Positions 1 to 7,866 of a stretch of DNA of 64,000 nucleotides are shown here, in pieces; the stretch's first letter is position 1; every line of letters starts with the position of its first letter. The notes under the pieces were generated by a model. It had not been told where the DNA came from, did no database searches, and saw nothing but the letters and a program-made list of their open reading frames with translations. The stretch lies in NCBI GenBank assembly GCA_031291275.1, contig JARLJJ010000674.1, forward strand, positions 1 through 64,000, written 5' to 3'. This stretch comes from Formivibrio sp. GTDB taxonomy: Bacteria > Pseudomonadota > Gammaproteobacteria > Burkholderiales > Chitinibacteraceae. A program made the translations under genes and the position numbers.

Positions 1-1
1 C

Positions 2-427
2 GAAGTGTTCAACACCATCTGGGATTGCAAGCAACTGATCGAAGAACAGTTGATCGACTACATCCGCATGACCATCACCCACTCGGGCGGCATTACCCAC
101 ATGCGCCGGATTGCCGACTTTGCTGCGATGTACCAGGTCCGCACCGGCAGTCATGGCCCGTCCGATCTGTCGCCGGTGTGCATGGGCGCGGCCTTGCACT
201 TCGACCTGTGGGCGCCGAACTTTGGCATGCAGGAATACATGGGCCACCACGAGCAGACCATGGATGTCTTCAAGTGCGGCTGGAGCTTCAACGACGGCTA
301 CATGCATCCGGGCGAGCTGCCGGGTCTGGGTGTGGAGATCGACGAAGAATTGGCCAAGAAGTATCCGTACGAGCCAGCTTATCTGCCGGTGGCGCGTCTG
401 GAAGACGGCACGTTGTGGAATTGGTAA
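2..427 (+). CDS. Mannonate dehydratase-like enolase-superfamily enzyme, C-terminal fragment
   Basis: The frame is open at the left edge, so only about the last 141 codons are present and the ORF-track start (GTG at 5) is an internal codon. The fragment carries [21 protein letters not shown] and ends in LEDGTLWNW, which I recognise as the C-terminal barrel and capping end of the D-mannonate dehydratase (ManD/RspA) branch of the enolase superfamily. Members of that branch dehydrate D-mannonate or D-gluconate in the cytoplasm, or have lost measurable activity. The metal ligands lie in the missing part, so activity cannot be judged. A strong hairpin terminator follows 27 bases after the stop, so this is the last gene of its transcript. 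Confidence 0.85.
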   Translation, partial: EVFNTIWDCKQLIEEQLIDYIRMTITHSGGITHMRRIADFAAMYQVRTGSHGPSDLSPVCMGAALHFDLWAPNFGMQEYMGHHEQTMDVFKCGWSFNDGYMHPGELPGLGVEIDEELAKKYPYEPAYLPVARLEDGTLWNW

Positions 428-454
428 GCACGCGTTAATCGCGTAATACCATCT

Positions 455-483
455 AAAAAGCCCTGCAAAATGCAGGGCTTTTT
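455..483 (+). terminator. Rho-independent terminator after the mannonate dehydratase-like gene
   Basis: Perfect 13-bp stem AAAAAGCCCTGCA / TGCAGGGCTTTTT with a 3-base loop, giving a G+C-rich core followed by five T. The flanking A and T runs mean it can also act on transcripts arriving from the minus strand, that is from nrdG. Confidence 0.9.
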
Positions 484-497
484 GCTGCTCACAGACT

Positions 498-530
498 TCA
501 ATAGCCCTGGCAATACGCTGGGGTTATTGA
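498..530. repeat. Inverted repeat downstream of nrdG
   Basis: TCAATAGCCC and GGGTTATTGA form a 10-bp stem with one G-U pair and a 13-base loop, between the two convergent transcripts. There is no T run, so termination of nrdG here is only a suggestion. Confidence 0.35.
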
Positions 531-561
531 TCTTAAATAAGGCATGTTCGAGCCTCAGCTT

Positions 562-1044
562 TCAGGCGTGGGCGAAGCTTTTATCAGATAGAGACGGGGA
601 TGCTGTGAGCCGGATCAGTCGCTGATTGGCCGATCCGCGCCAGGGTTGGCTGGTGGGTTTGTCCTGCTCGTATTTACCGTCAATCAGCACGTCGATCAAA
701 GTCAGAATTTCCAAATCGGCAATGTCTTCGTACAGGTAGCCGGTCCACAACCATATGTCCTTGTGCGGATAGCGTTGCTTGAACGCACGGCATAGCGCCA
801 GGATGGTGGGGCGATTGTGCGGAAGCAACGGGTCGCCACCGGAAAGACTCAGTCCGTCGTGCGTTGCGCAGGCAGCAAGGATCTGTTCCTGGACATCAGC
901 AGTGAAGGGGAGGCCAGCCTTGCGGTCCCAGGCTGAGCGGTTGTAGCAGCCTGCGCAGGCATGCAGGCAACCGGTCACGAACAGCGTGACGCGGATGCCT
1001 TCGCCGTTAACCAGATCGCAGGTGTAGAAACGATCGTAATTCAT
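562..1044 (-). CDS. nrdG: Anaerobic ribonucleoside-triphosphate reductase activating protein (radical SAM)
   Basis: A 160-residue protein beginning MNYDRFYTCDLVNGEG. The radical-SAM cluster motif CLHACAGC (C-x3-C-x2-C) lies near residue 26, followed by the glycine-rich LSLSGGDPLL segment that contacts S-adenosylmethionine. NrdG makes the glycyl radical on NrdD. The ORF track extends 35 codons further upstream, but that part reads through the end of nrdD in another frame. The ATG at 1044 lies 5 bases after the nrdD stop and gives the family's usual length of about 155 residues. Co-transcribed with nrdD. Confidence 0.95.
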   Translation of the reverse strand: MNYDRFYTCDLVNGEGIRVTLFVTGCLHACAGCYNRSAWDRKAGLPFTADVQEQILAACATHDGLSLSGGDPLLPHNRPTILALCRAFKQRYPHKDIWLWTGYLYEDIADLEILTLIDVLIDGKYEQDKPTSQPWRGSANQRLIRLTASPSLSDKSFAHA

Positions 1045-1049
1045 CGAGT

Positions 1050-3188
1050 TTAGTGTACGGCTTCGCCGAAATGCTTGACGCGGCGGACCATTTCTTTTTG
1101 CTTGCCTGCATTGAACGGACGGGAGTTGGGGCTGCCCAGATAACCGCATACACGCCGGGTCACGGAAAGCGTTGCGCTATCGGTATTGCCACAGTCGGGG
1201 CAGGTGAAGCCGTCTTCTGTGGTTTTCGTTTCGCCCATGAAGCCGCATTTGCCGCAGGAATCGACCGGCGTGTTGGTGCCGAAGTAGGGGACATGCTCAA
1301 CGGCGTAATCCCAGATCTGTTCCAGTGCTTTCAGGTTGTGCCGCATATTCGGCAATTCCACATAGCTGATGTGGCCGCCGCTGGCGTGGTCGGCAAAACC
1401 GGCCTCGAAATCGATTTTCTCGAACGGGTTGACCTTGCGGAATACGTCGAGGTGGAAGGAATTGGTGTAATAACCCTTGTCGGTGACGTTCTCGATCGTG
1501 CCGAAGCGTTCCTGGTCCAGTTTGCAAAAACGGTTGCACAAGGATTCGCTTGGCGTCGAGTAGAGCGAGAAGGCAAAACCGGTTTCACGGCTCCAGACTT
1601 TGGTTGCAGCCGTCATGCGCGAGACGATGTCATGCAGGAAAGACTGGCATTCGGTGTCGTCGAACGGATGCTTGCCGAACATCAGCATGCCGACTTCGTG
1701 CAGGCCGATATAACCGAGCGATATCGAAGCTCGACCATTCTTGAATAGATCCATGATGTTTTGCTGCGGGTCGAGCCGGGTGCCGAACGCGCCTTCGGAG
1801 TACAGGATCGGCGCGACATTGGCCTTAACGCCTTCCAGGCGACGGATGCGGCTCATCAGTGCGCGGAAACACAATTTCAAACGGGCATTGAATAGCTCGT
1901 CGAAGCGCACCCGATCACCCTTGGACTCGATTGCGATGCGCGGCAGGTTCAGGCTGATCACGCCAAGGTTGTTCCGACCATCCAGAATTTCTTTACCCGA
2001 GGCGTCTTTCCATACCGAGAGGAAGCTGCGGCAACCCATCGGCGAGACGGGAACGCTGGAGCCGGTGATCTTGCGGTTGAGCTTGGTCGAGATGATGTCC
2101 GGGTACATGCGCTTGGACGTGCATTCGAGCGCCAGCTGTTTGATATCGTAGTTCGGGTCTTCCGGACGCAGATTGATCCCTTCTTCCAGGAACAGCACCA
2201 GCTTGGGAAAAACCGGGGTAATGCCGTCGCGGCCGAGCCCCTTGATGCGGATCTGCAGAATAGAACGCTGGATCGCGCGTTCCTGCCAAGTCGTGCCCAT
2301 GCCGAAAGAGAACGTGACAAAGGGCTGCTGGCCATTGGAGCTGAACAGGGTGTTGATTTCGTACTCGCAGGCCTGCATCCCGTCATAGGCCTCTTTTTCG
2401 GTCATTTCCCGTGCGTAGATTTCCGGCTGGGCGATGCCATATTTCTGTGCCACCTCGAGATTTTTTTCGTAGGTTTTCTGCACATATGGCGCCAGTGTCT
2501 GATCGATGTTGGGGATCGTGGTACCGCCGTATTGATGGCTGGCGACCTGTGCGATGATCTGCGAGGTGACCGCGCAGGCGACGCCAATTGAGCGCGGGCT
2601 CTCGATTTGGGCGTTGCCCAGGCGGAAGCCCTTGTCGAGCATGCCTTTCAGGTCGACCAGGCAGCAATTGGTGAATGGCAGAAACGGCGAATAGTCGAGA
2701 TCGTGGTAGTGAATATCGCCTTTGCGGTGCGCTTCCAGTATGTCCTTGGGCAGGAAGTTGCTGGCGAACTGCTTGGAAACGATGCCAGCCATCAGGTCGC
2801 GCATGACCGGAAAGACGTTGGCATCCTTGTTGGCGTTCTCGGTAGTGGCATCCAGATCGGTCTTGTGCACCATTCCCATCAACTTGGCGTGTAGCTCCGA
2901 CCCGCGTGTGCGGATCATGTCGCGGTCATGGCGATACTGGATGTAAACCCGGGCTACTTCCGGGCAATCTTTCATCAAGGAGTTTTCGACCATATCCTGA
3001 ATAGTCGGAATATCGAGCGCGTCCTGCTGGCAGGCCAGACACTGCAGCTCCACCTGATTGGCGATACTGAGCGCAAGCTCGCGCGGATTGGGGTAGTTCA
3101 CTGCACGTGCTGCACGTTCGCAAGCATCGGCGATTTTTGCACTGGTGTATTCAACAATGGCGCCATCGCGCTTGGTAACTTGCAGCAT
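1050..3188 (-). CDS. nrdD: Anaerobic ribonucleoside-triphosphate reductase
   Basis: Oxygen-independent class III ribonucleotide reductase that makes deoxynucleoside triphosphates. I start it at the ATG at 3188 (MLQVTKRDG...) because a good AGGAGA ribosome site lies 8 bases upstream. This gives 712 residues, the same as the E. coli enzyme; the ORF track adds 51 unlikely codons. Domains: an N-terminal ATP-cone (residues about 1-95), the ten-stranded barrel, a zinc site with CGKCG and CPDCG near residues 645-665, and the C-terminal glycyl-radical motif RRVCGYLGS. Forms an operon with nrdG. Upstream lie two NrdR-type boxes and an FNR-like site, which fits repression by NrdR and activation without oxygen. 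Confidence 0.96.
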   Translation of the reverse strand: MLQVTKRDGAIVEYTSAKIADACERAARAVNYPNPRELALSIANQVELQCLACQQDALDIPTIQDMVENSLMKDCPEVARVYIQYRHDRDMIRTRGSELHAKLMGMVHKTDLDATTENANKDANVFPVMRDLMAGIVSKQFASNFLPKDILEAHRKGDIHYHDLDYSPFLPFTNCCLVDLKGMLDKGFRLGNAQIESPRSIGVACAVTSQIIAQVASHQYGGTTIPNIDQTLAPYVQKTYEKNLEVAQKYGIAQPEIYAREMTEKEAYDGMQACEYEINTLFSSNGQQPFVTFSFGMGTTWQERAIQRSILQIRIKGLGRDGITPVFPKLVLFLEEGINLRPEDPNYDIKQLALECTSKRMYPDIISTKLNRKITGSSVPVSPMGCRSFLSVWKDASGKEILDGRNNLGVISLNLPRIAIESKGDRVRFDELFNARLKLCFRALMSRIRRLEGVKANVAPILYSEGAFGTRLDPQQNIMDLFKNGRASISLGYIGLHEVGMLMFGKHPFDDTECQSFLHDIVSRMTAATKVWSRETGFAFSLYSTPSESLCNRFCKLDQERFGTIENVTDKGYYTNSFHLDVFRKVNPFEKIDFEAGFADHASGGHISYVELPNMRHNLKALEQIWDYAVEHVPYFGTNTPVDSCGKCGFMGETKTTEDGFTCPDCGNTDSATLSVTRRVCGYLGSPNSRPFNAGKQKEMVRRVKHFGEAVH

Positions 3189-3356
3189 CAGGTTCTCCTG
3201 TATTCCGGACCGGCGGTTTGCAGGCTCCGCCATGACCAGGTTCTTCAAAGCAAAGGCGCCGCTGTTTTCGGACGTCTCTGCCGTAATCAAGGCCTGTAAT
3301 GTATTCGATTCAACGAAAGCAGGGGGCGATATATTTTGCAAAAGTGACGATAGAAT

Positions 3357-3370
3357 TTGTCTTTAATCAA
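3357..3370 (-). promoter_or_regulatory. FNR/ANR-like box upstream of nrdD
   Basis: TTGTCTTTAATCAA matches the FNR consensus TTGAT-N4-ATCAA at 8 of 10 defined positions. It lies about 170 bases upstream of the nrdD start, between that start and the NrdR boxes. FNR control of nrdDG is known in enterobacteria; use here is inferred. Confidence 0.5.
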
Positions 3371-3392
3371 TATCTGATACTTTGAAATAAAC

Positions 3393-3408
3393 GCACACCA
3401 TATTGTGC
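3393..3408. promoter_or_regulatory. NrdR box, proximal
   Basis: GCACACCATATTGTGC matches the published NrdR consensus acaCwAtATaTwGtgt at 12 of 16 positions. It is paired with a better box 31 bases further upstream (15 bases between them), the three-helical-turn spacing typical of NrdR operators. Confidence 0.75.
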
Positions 3409-3423
3409 CGTTTGTTTGCGTGG

Positions 3424-3439
3424 TGTCAATATATTGTGT
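3424..3439. promoter_or_regulatory. NrdR box, distal
   Basis: TGTCAATATATTGTGT matches the NrdR consensus at 13 of 16 positions, with a perfect CAATATATTG core. Tandem arrangement with the proximal box is the hallmark of NrdR-repressed ribonucleotide reductase genes. Confidence 0.8.
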
Positions 3440-3913
3440 TTTTTGATGAATCTATATTTTTTGATCGTAGCGAGAGGACTGAGGAGTAGCGCATTGGATA
3501 GGGGTTGATATCAAGCATATGCTTTCTTTTTGCTTTTTTGTTAAGTAAATAATTTGTCAATAAATTATCGGACTTGAGGCCGGAAATTTCTTGTTCCGAT
3601 AGCTTGAATCGACGGTAGGGCAACAAAAAGGTTGCGATCGTTATGCGTGATCGCCTTTGCATACATGTTGTTTATGTTCGATAACGAACGGATGTTTCTA
3701 TCCATTATCGCCAGAATGCTTCCTTGCATTGACTGGACCACTGTTGCCCATATTGAGGGCGATTTATGCAGTTATTTTGCGAATCAGTGTTGAGGATTTC
3801 GGGGGTTTTGAATGAATCTTTGCTAACTAACACTATCAGGCTGGCATCGCTGGTGTCTGGTGTTGAGCAAAGCCTTGAAGACCGAGAGTGAAATTTCCAT
3901 TGGATGAAATGTA
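3440..3913. other. Intergenic region between nrdD operators and the diguanylate cyclase
   Basis: About 470 bases with no convincing gene. The 78-residue minus-strand ORF at 3426-3662 has no recognisable motif and overlaps the NrdR box. The only structured element I see is the palindrome at 3673-3692. Confidence 0.6.
3673..3692 (+). promoter_or_regulatory. TATGTnCG-N4-CGnAC palindrome, copy 1
   Basis: TATGTTCGATAACGAACGGA: arms GTTCG / CGAAC around ATAA, with a TAT left flank. It is one of seven similar palindromes in intergenic DNA of this window and lies about 220 bases upstream of the GGDEF gene. The regulator is not known to me. Confidence 0.55.
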
Positions 3914-4822
3914 ATGAGCGAACCGATTGCCGAGCAACTCGAAAACAACGATCTTCACCGTTTCCGTAATGATTTTCGGCGGGCCGTGATGATGCATCGG
4001 AAAGGCCTGCTCAATTTTTTCTTTCGGCTGCATTTCCCTAATGTTGATGGGCCGCTAGATGAAAGTGTCGGTACGCTTGAATACCTGGATTTCAGACACT
4101 GGCTAGAAGAAGTTCCACCAGTGGAAGTCAGTGGGCATTGGGTTTATCGGGAGTTGGTTGTCAGGCAGGATAAACTCAGTTTGCTGGCAAAAGAAGTGCT
4201 GGACGAAGCAATAAACGGCTCGTTCCAGCCGATGCAGTTGGCGAACCTTGTCCGTGCGTTGCATGAATTTGACCGTTTCGAGAGTCGTCTGGATTCCGGC
4301 ATTAATCTCTCGCTCACGGATGTGGATACCTTGACAGGCTTGCGCAATAGGGCAGCCATGGAGCGCGATCTTGACCGCGAGCATGAGCGGGCAAAGCTCA
4401 CCGGTCGCCACCTTACCATCGCCATGTTAGATATCGATGAGTTTAAAAATACCAACGACGAATACGGGCATTGCTTTGGGGATGTCGTGCTTGAAACTCT
4501 GGCGCAACGCTTCGTCGAAAGCCTGCGTCCCCAAGACATGGTGTACCGATATGGCGGAGAAGAATTTCTTGTTCTGCTAACGGATACATCACTCGAGAAA
4601 GCCGCACCGGTGCTGGAAAGGCTGCGTCAACGAGCGTGTAAAAACAAGATAAGCGATGGCAAGAACAATGTTCACCAATCGGTTTCTATAGGTTTGGCCG
4701 AGGTGGCGGAAAACGAGCTGATAGGGGATGCGATCGAGCGTGCAGACAAAGCTTTGTATCGTGCCAAGGAGGCGGGTCGTAACCGGGTGGAACTGGATCA
4801 TCTTGATTCTGACCAGATTTAA
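3914..4822 (+). CDS. Diguanylate cyclase, DgcZ-like (CZB-like domain plus GGEEF)
   Basis: 302 residues, cytoplasmic, no membrane segment. The C-terminal half is a GGDEF domain with active-site GGEEF (YRYGGEEF) and an intact inhibitory site RPQD exactly five residues before it. It should make cyclic di-GMP with product feedback. The N-terminal 120 residues resemble the zinc-sensing CZB domain of E. coli DgcZ (YdeH), which has nearly the same length. One histidine (MMHRKG) is kept, but the positions that should hold the Cys and the second His pair look replaced, so zinc sensing may be lost or changed. That alignment was made by eye. Confidence 0.85.
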   Translation: MSEPIAEQLENNDLHRFRNDFRRAVMMHRKGLLNFFFRLHFPNVDGPLDESVGTLEYLDFRHWLEEVPPVEVSGHWVYRELVVRQDKLSLLAKEVLDEAINGSFQPMQLANLVRALHEFDRFESRLDSGINLSLTDVDTLTGLRNRAAMERDLDREHERAKLTGRHLTIAMLDIDEFKNTNDEYGHCFGDVVLETLAQRFVESLRPQDMVYRYGGEEFLVLLTDTSLEKAAPVLERLRQRACKNKISDGKNNVHQSVSIGLAEVAENELIGDAIERADKALYRAKEAGRNRVELDHLDSDQI

Positions 4823-4960
4823 CTAACTTTCATTGGCAACGAGCAGAGATTTGCGCAGGAATTGCATCCGTTTGTTTACCCATCGTGGTGATGCCAAGTC
4901 GTCTGGAGCTATTGAAATCATCTGCAATGTTCCCCTGCGCAATGATAGAAGGAACAGCAG

Positions 4961-6151
4961 TCATGTCTTCGAGGGTAAGTCGTAACCACGCAGCGTGTGA
5001 GAAAACTCCCGTAGTGCGCCAATACCACTTGTTTCGGCACGCCGGCACCAGTCTTCCAGTTGTTTCACGAGCTGTTCAGTCGTAATGCCGGATCGATTCA
5101 ATAAGGCAGCGAGATCTTGTCGCATCGAATCAATGGTGTTCAACACCGCGCTGGAGTGCAGCATCTGTTCCAGCGTAACGCGTTCCTTCGCAGGCAGGGT
5201 CAAGGCGTCTCTTTGCAACCAGTGTTTGATCACGTAGCGCAACTGGGAATACTTGAATTCCGGCAGCGCAGTACGCCGTTTGCGAATTTCTTCCATTGCG
5301 GTTCGGCGCACGGAGCGGCCGAAACGCGCCAGCACGTCGCAGCGGTGCGTGATAACCGCCCGCAAGGTATCTGCGTCGCAGAATATCTTGGAGGGGTTGT
5401 TACATACCTTCGGTGCAACTTTCTTCACCCGCGCGAGATGTAGCTGCGCCAGGAGGCAGATGTACAGCCAACCGATATCGAATTCCCACCAGCGATTTGA
5501 AAAACGCGCCGAAGTGGCATAGGCATGATGATTGTTGTGCAACTCCTCGCCCCCGATCAAAAGGCCCCATGGAACGATGTTGCGTGAGGCATCGGTCGGT
5601 GCAAAATTCCGATATCCCCAATAATGACCAACACCATTGATCACGCCAGCAGCAAAAAACGGAATCCATAGCATCTGCACTGCCCACATGCTGAGCCCAA
5701 TCGGGCCGAACAGGGCGATATCGATTACCAGCATCAAGCCGAGGCCGAAAGGGAAATGCTGCGCGTACAGTTTGCGTTCGATGAAGTCGTCAGGCGTGCC
5801 CTTGCCATATTTCTCTATCGTCGCGGTATTCCTGGTTTCCTGCCGATAGAGATCAACGCCATCGAACAGGACTTTTCGAATACCGAAAACTTGCGGGCTG
5901 TGGGGGTCTCCTGGCAAGTCGCTCCTGACGTGGTGTTTGCGGTGAATTGCCACCCACTCCCGGGTGACCATGCCAGTAGTGAGCCACAGCCAGAAGCGTA
6001 AAAAATGACTAATGACGGGATGCAATTCGAGTGCCCGATGTGCTTGATGGCGATGAAGATAGATAGTGACTGCCACGATGGTGATGTGGGTCAGAACGAG
6101 CGTGACCAGTATATAAGCCCACCAGGGAAAATCGAAAAACATGAGTAGCAT
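4961..6151 (-). CDS. Acyl-CoA/fatty acid desaturase (membrane di-iron)
   Basis: 396 residues with the three histidine boxes of the stearoyl-CoA desaturase family: HRHQAH near residue 33, HRKHH near 70, and HNNHH near 207. Hydrophobic segments span residues about 5-25, 40-60 and 145-195. The family inserts a double bond (usually delta-9) into membrane fatty acids using O2. The C-terminal 140 residues are soluble and helical, as in other proteobacterial DesA-type enzymes of this length. The start at 6151 has AAAGGAA about 7 bases upstream; a second ATG three codons in is possible. A TATGTnCG-type palindrome oriented toward this gene lies about 90 bases upstream, suggesting stress or temperature control. 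Confidence 0.9.
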   Translation of the reverse strand: MLLMFFDFPWWAYILVTLVLTHITIVAVTIYLHRHQAHRALELHPVISHFLRFWLWLTTGMVTREWVAIHRKHHVRSDLPGDPHSPQVFGIRKVLFDGVDLYRQETRNTATIEKYGKGTPDDFIERKLYAQHFPFGLGLMLVIDIALFGPIGLSMWAVQMLWIPFFAAGVINGVGHYWGYRNFAPTDASRNIVPWGLLIGGEELHNNHHAYATSARFSNRWWEFDIGWLYICLLAQLHLARVKKVAPKVCNNPSKIFCDADTLRAVITHRCDVLARFGRSVRRTAMEEIRKRRTALPEFKYSQLRYVIKHWLQRDALTLPAKERVTLEQMLHSSAVLNTIDSMRQDLAALLNRSGITTEQLVKQLEDWCRRAETSGIGALREFSHTLRGYDLPSKT

Positions 6152-6242
6152 TTCAGATTCCTTTCACTAGAAGAGTTCGGCTAAAAAACAGACTCTGATG
6201 TCATGCCTCTTTGATAAGTATCAACTTGTAGAGTTGCAATCA

Positions 6243-6262
6243 TCTGTGCGGTAGCGCACATA
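6243..6262 (-). promoter_or_regulatory. TATGTnCG-N4-CGnACAGA palindrome, copy 2, facing the desaturase
   Basis: Read on the minus strand: TATGTGCGCTACCGCACAGA. The arms are GTGCG / CGCAC with full TAT and AGA flanks, about 90 bases upstream of the desaturase start. Confidence 0.6.
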
Positions 6263-6390
6263 AGAAGCGGTTCCGGATGGATGCCTCGCAAGGATGACAA
6301 GATATTTCCAGTAGCCATAGGTTTTCAATTCGGGATTTGGCCCCCTCCGGTTGCTTTTGTGATTTTGATTTCCAGATATTCCGAAGTTGC

Positions 6391-6410
6391 TATGTACGGA
6401 TACGTACAGA
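6391..6410 (+). promoter_or_regulatory. TATGTnCG-N4-CGnACAGA palindrome, copy 3, facing the crystallin-like gene
   Basis: TATGTACGGATACGTACAGA: arms GTACG / CGTAC with the same TAT and AGA flanks as copy 2 but on the opposite strand, about 200 bases upstream of the crystallin/glycine-zipper gene. Confidence 0.6.
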
Positions 6411-6610
6411 CCCAAGCGTTTCAACCCGTCATCATCAACGTCTGGTCGCCTGATTCTGCATGCTGCCAGCACCGTGCTACATCCCAAATGGATGAGTGCC
6501 TTGCAGTGTTGAATCAGTATCCCGCTAAGCCCGATTTTCGAGCGGTGGGGGTGGGTATCGTAGTTCGATATGGACGACGGTATTTGCAACTTTTTCTCTG
6601 GAGACATCAA

Positions 6611-7732
6611 GTGAATGCAATTTTGAAAAACGCATTGGCAGTGGGTTTATTGACCATTGCCACACAGGCGATAGCACAAGTCACTTTTTATGAACACGAA
6701 GGCTTTGAGGGAGGCTCCTTCTCGACGGACAGATCGATCAGCAATTTCAAACGCTTCGGTTTCAATGATCGAGCCTCATCAGCGATGGTGGAACAGGAGC
6801 GGTGGGAGGTTTGTGAAGATGCCCGGTTTCGTGGGCGGTGCGTTGTACTGCGCCCAGGCCAGTACCCGTCGTTGGCTGCGATGGGCTTGAATGATCGCGT
6901 TTCATCAGTACGTGCCGTGAGCCGTAATGAACGCATCAATGATTATCGCTATGCACCTATGCCTGTTGCTATCCACGACAACAATGAGGCAGCACAAATT
7001 ACCTTTTACGAACACGAAGGTTTTTCCGGCCGCTCTTTCACCGCAGAAGAACAAATTGGCAATCTGCAGCGTTATGGTTTTAATGATCGTGCCTCGTCGG
7101 TGGTGGTTTCCCGTGGCCAGTGGGAGGTTTGCGAAGATGTCCGGTTTGGCGGTCGTTGCGTCAATTTGCGCCCGGGCCGCTACCCGTCACTTGCTGCGAT
7201 GGGATTGAATGATCGCGTTTCATCGATGCGTGCGGTAAGCAGGAATGCGCGTGTTGAAGATAATCGCTATGCACCTGCCGTGACCGACAACTACCGTCGG
7301 CGCGACAATGAACGGCTGTACGATGCCAATGTGACATCCGTGCGCGCAGTGGTTGGCCCGCCCGAGCAGCGTTGCTGGGTCGAACGCGGACAAGTCGTTC
7401 AGGAACATAATGATGCCAACATCCCCGGAGCCATTGCCGGCGCGGTAATTGGCGGAATACTCGGTCATCAGATTGGCGGGGGCAGCGGTAAAGATCTTGC
7501 CACTGTCGGCGGTTTGGTCGCAGGGGCCGCGGTGGGCGCCAACGTAGGCCGCAGCGGTGGGCAACAGGTCACGACTCAAGATGTCCAGCGTTGTCGTAGC
7601 GTACCCAGTCAAGCAAAACCGGATTTCTGGGATGTGACCTACAACTTCCGGGGCCAGGAGCATCAAGTGCAGATGACCTATGATCCGGGAGCCACGGTGA
7701 CAGTTAATCAGCAAGGCGAGCCGCGCGAGTAA
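6611..7732 (+). CDS. Secreted beta/gamma-crystallin and glycine-zipper 2TM protein
   Basis: I start it at GTG 6611 because GGAGA lies 6 bases upstream and a signal peptide (NAILKNALAVGLLTIATQAIA) follows at once, giving 373 residues. After the signal come two beta/gamma-crystallin domains of 84 residues each (about 23-106 and 129-212), both opening with TFYEHEGF and ending in AVSRN. Then comes a glycine-zipper segment (IPGAIAGAVIGGILGHQIGG and GGLVAGAAVGANVG) like that of the Rickettsia 17-kDa antigen/SlyB group, and a short beta-rich tail. Crystallin domains often bind calcium; glycine zippers insert in the outer membrane. An envelope-stress role is inferred. Followed by a strong terminator. 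Confidence 0.85.
   Translation: MNAILKNALAVGLLTIATQAIAQVTFYEHEGFEGGSFSTDRSISNFKRFGFNDRASSAMVEQERWEVCEDARFRGRCVVLRPGQYPSLAAMGLNDRVSSVRAVSRNERINDYRYAPMPVAIHDNNEAAQITFYEHEGFSGRSFTAEEQIGNLQRYGFNDRASSVVVSRGQWEVCEDVRFGGRCVNLRPGRYPSLAAMGLNDRVSSMRAVSRNARVEDNRYAPAVTDNYRRRDNERLYDANVTSVRAVVGPPEQRCWVERGQVVQEHNDANIPGAIAGAVIGGILGHQIGGGSGKDLATVGGLVAGAAVGANVGRSGGQQVTTQDVQRCRSVPSQAKPDFWDVTYNFRGQEHQVQMTYDPGATVTVNQQGEPRE
6677..6928 (+). repeat. Crystallin domain repeat, copy 1
   Basis: 252 bases encoding 84 residues, duplicated with identical length at 6995-7246 after a 66-base linker. Shared motifs: TFYEHEGF, RYPSLAAMGLNDRVSS (QYPSL in this copy) and RAVSRN. Confidence 0.85.
6995..7246 (+). repeat. Crystallin domain repeat, copy 2
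   Basis: Second 252-base copy of the crystallin domain. No insertion or deletion relative to copy 1, with substitutions scattered throughout, so the duplication is old but constrained in length. Confidence 0.85.
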
Positions 7733-7752
7733 AGATTAAACGCTGTATGAAC

Positions 7753-7783
7753 ACGAAACGGCCCTGCGAGGCCGTTTCGTTTT
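7753..7783 (+). terminator. Rho-independent terminator after the crystallin-like gene
   Basis: Perfect 11-bp stem ACGAAACGGCC / GGCCGTTTCGT with a six-base loop, followed by TTT. Confidence 0.85.
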
Positions 7784-7866
7784 GGCGCTACCCATCAGCA
7801 CGCATTCAATGGAACCGCACTTCTGTCAAAAACCAGTTTGTTTCCCTATGCCATGGTCACTGAATG

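Larger units (their letters stand above)
6152..6610. other. Divergent intergenic region, desaturase / crystallin-like gene
   Basis: About 460 bases separate the two divergent starts. It holds two palindromes of the same family (6243-6262 and 6391-6410), each with its TAT...AGA flank facing its own gene. The ORF track extends the crystallin gene back to 6281, but that upstream part has no domain and the signal peptide begins at 6611. Confidence 0.6.

Noticed and set aside
3426-3662. 78-residue minus-strand ORF upstream of nrdD
   Set aside because: Overlaps the distal NrdR box; low-complexity, no motif.
4961-5400. Long C-terminal part of the desaturase as an unusual fusion
   Set aside because: Proteobacterial DesA-type desaturases of about 390-400 residues usually have such a tail, so it is not novel.
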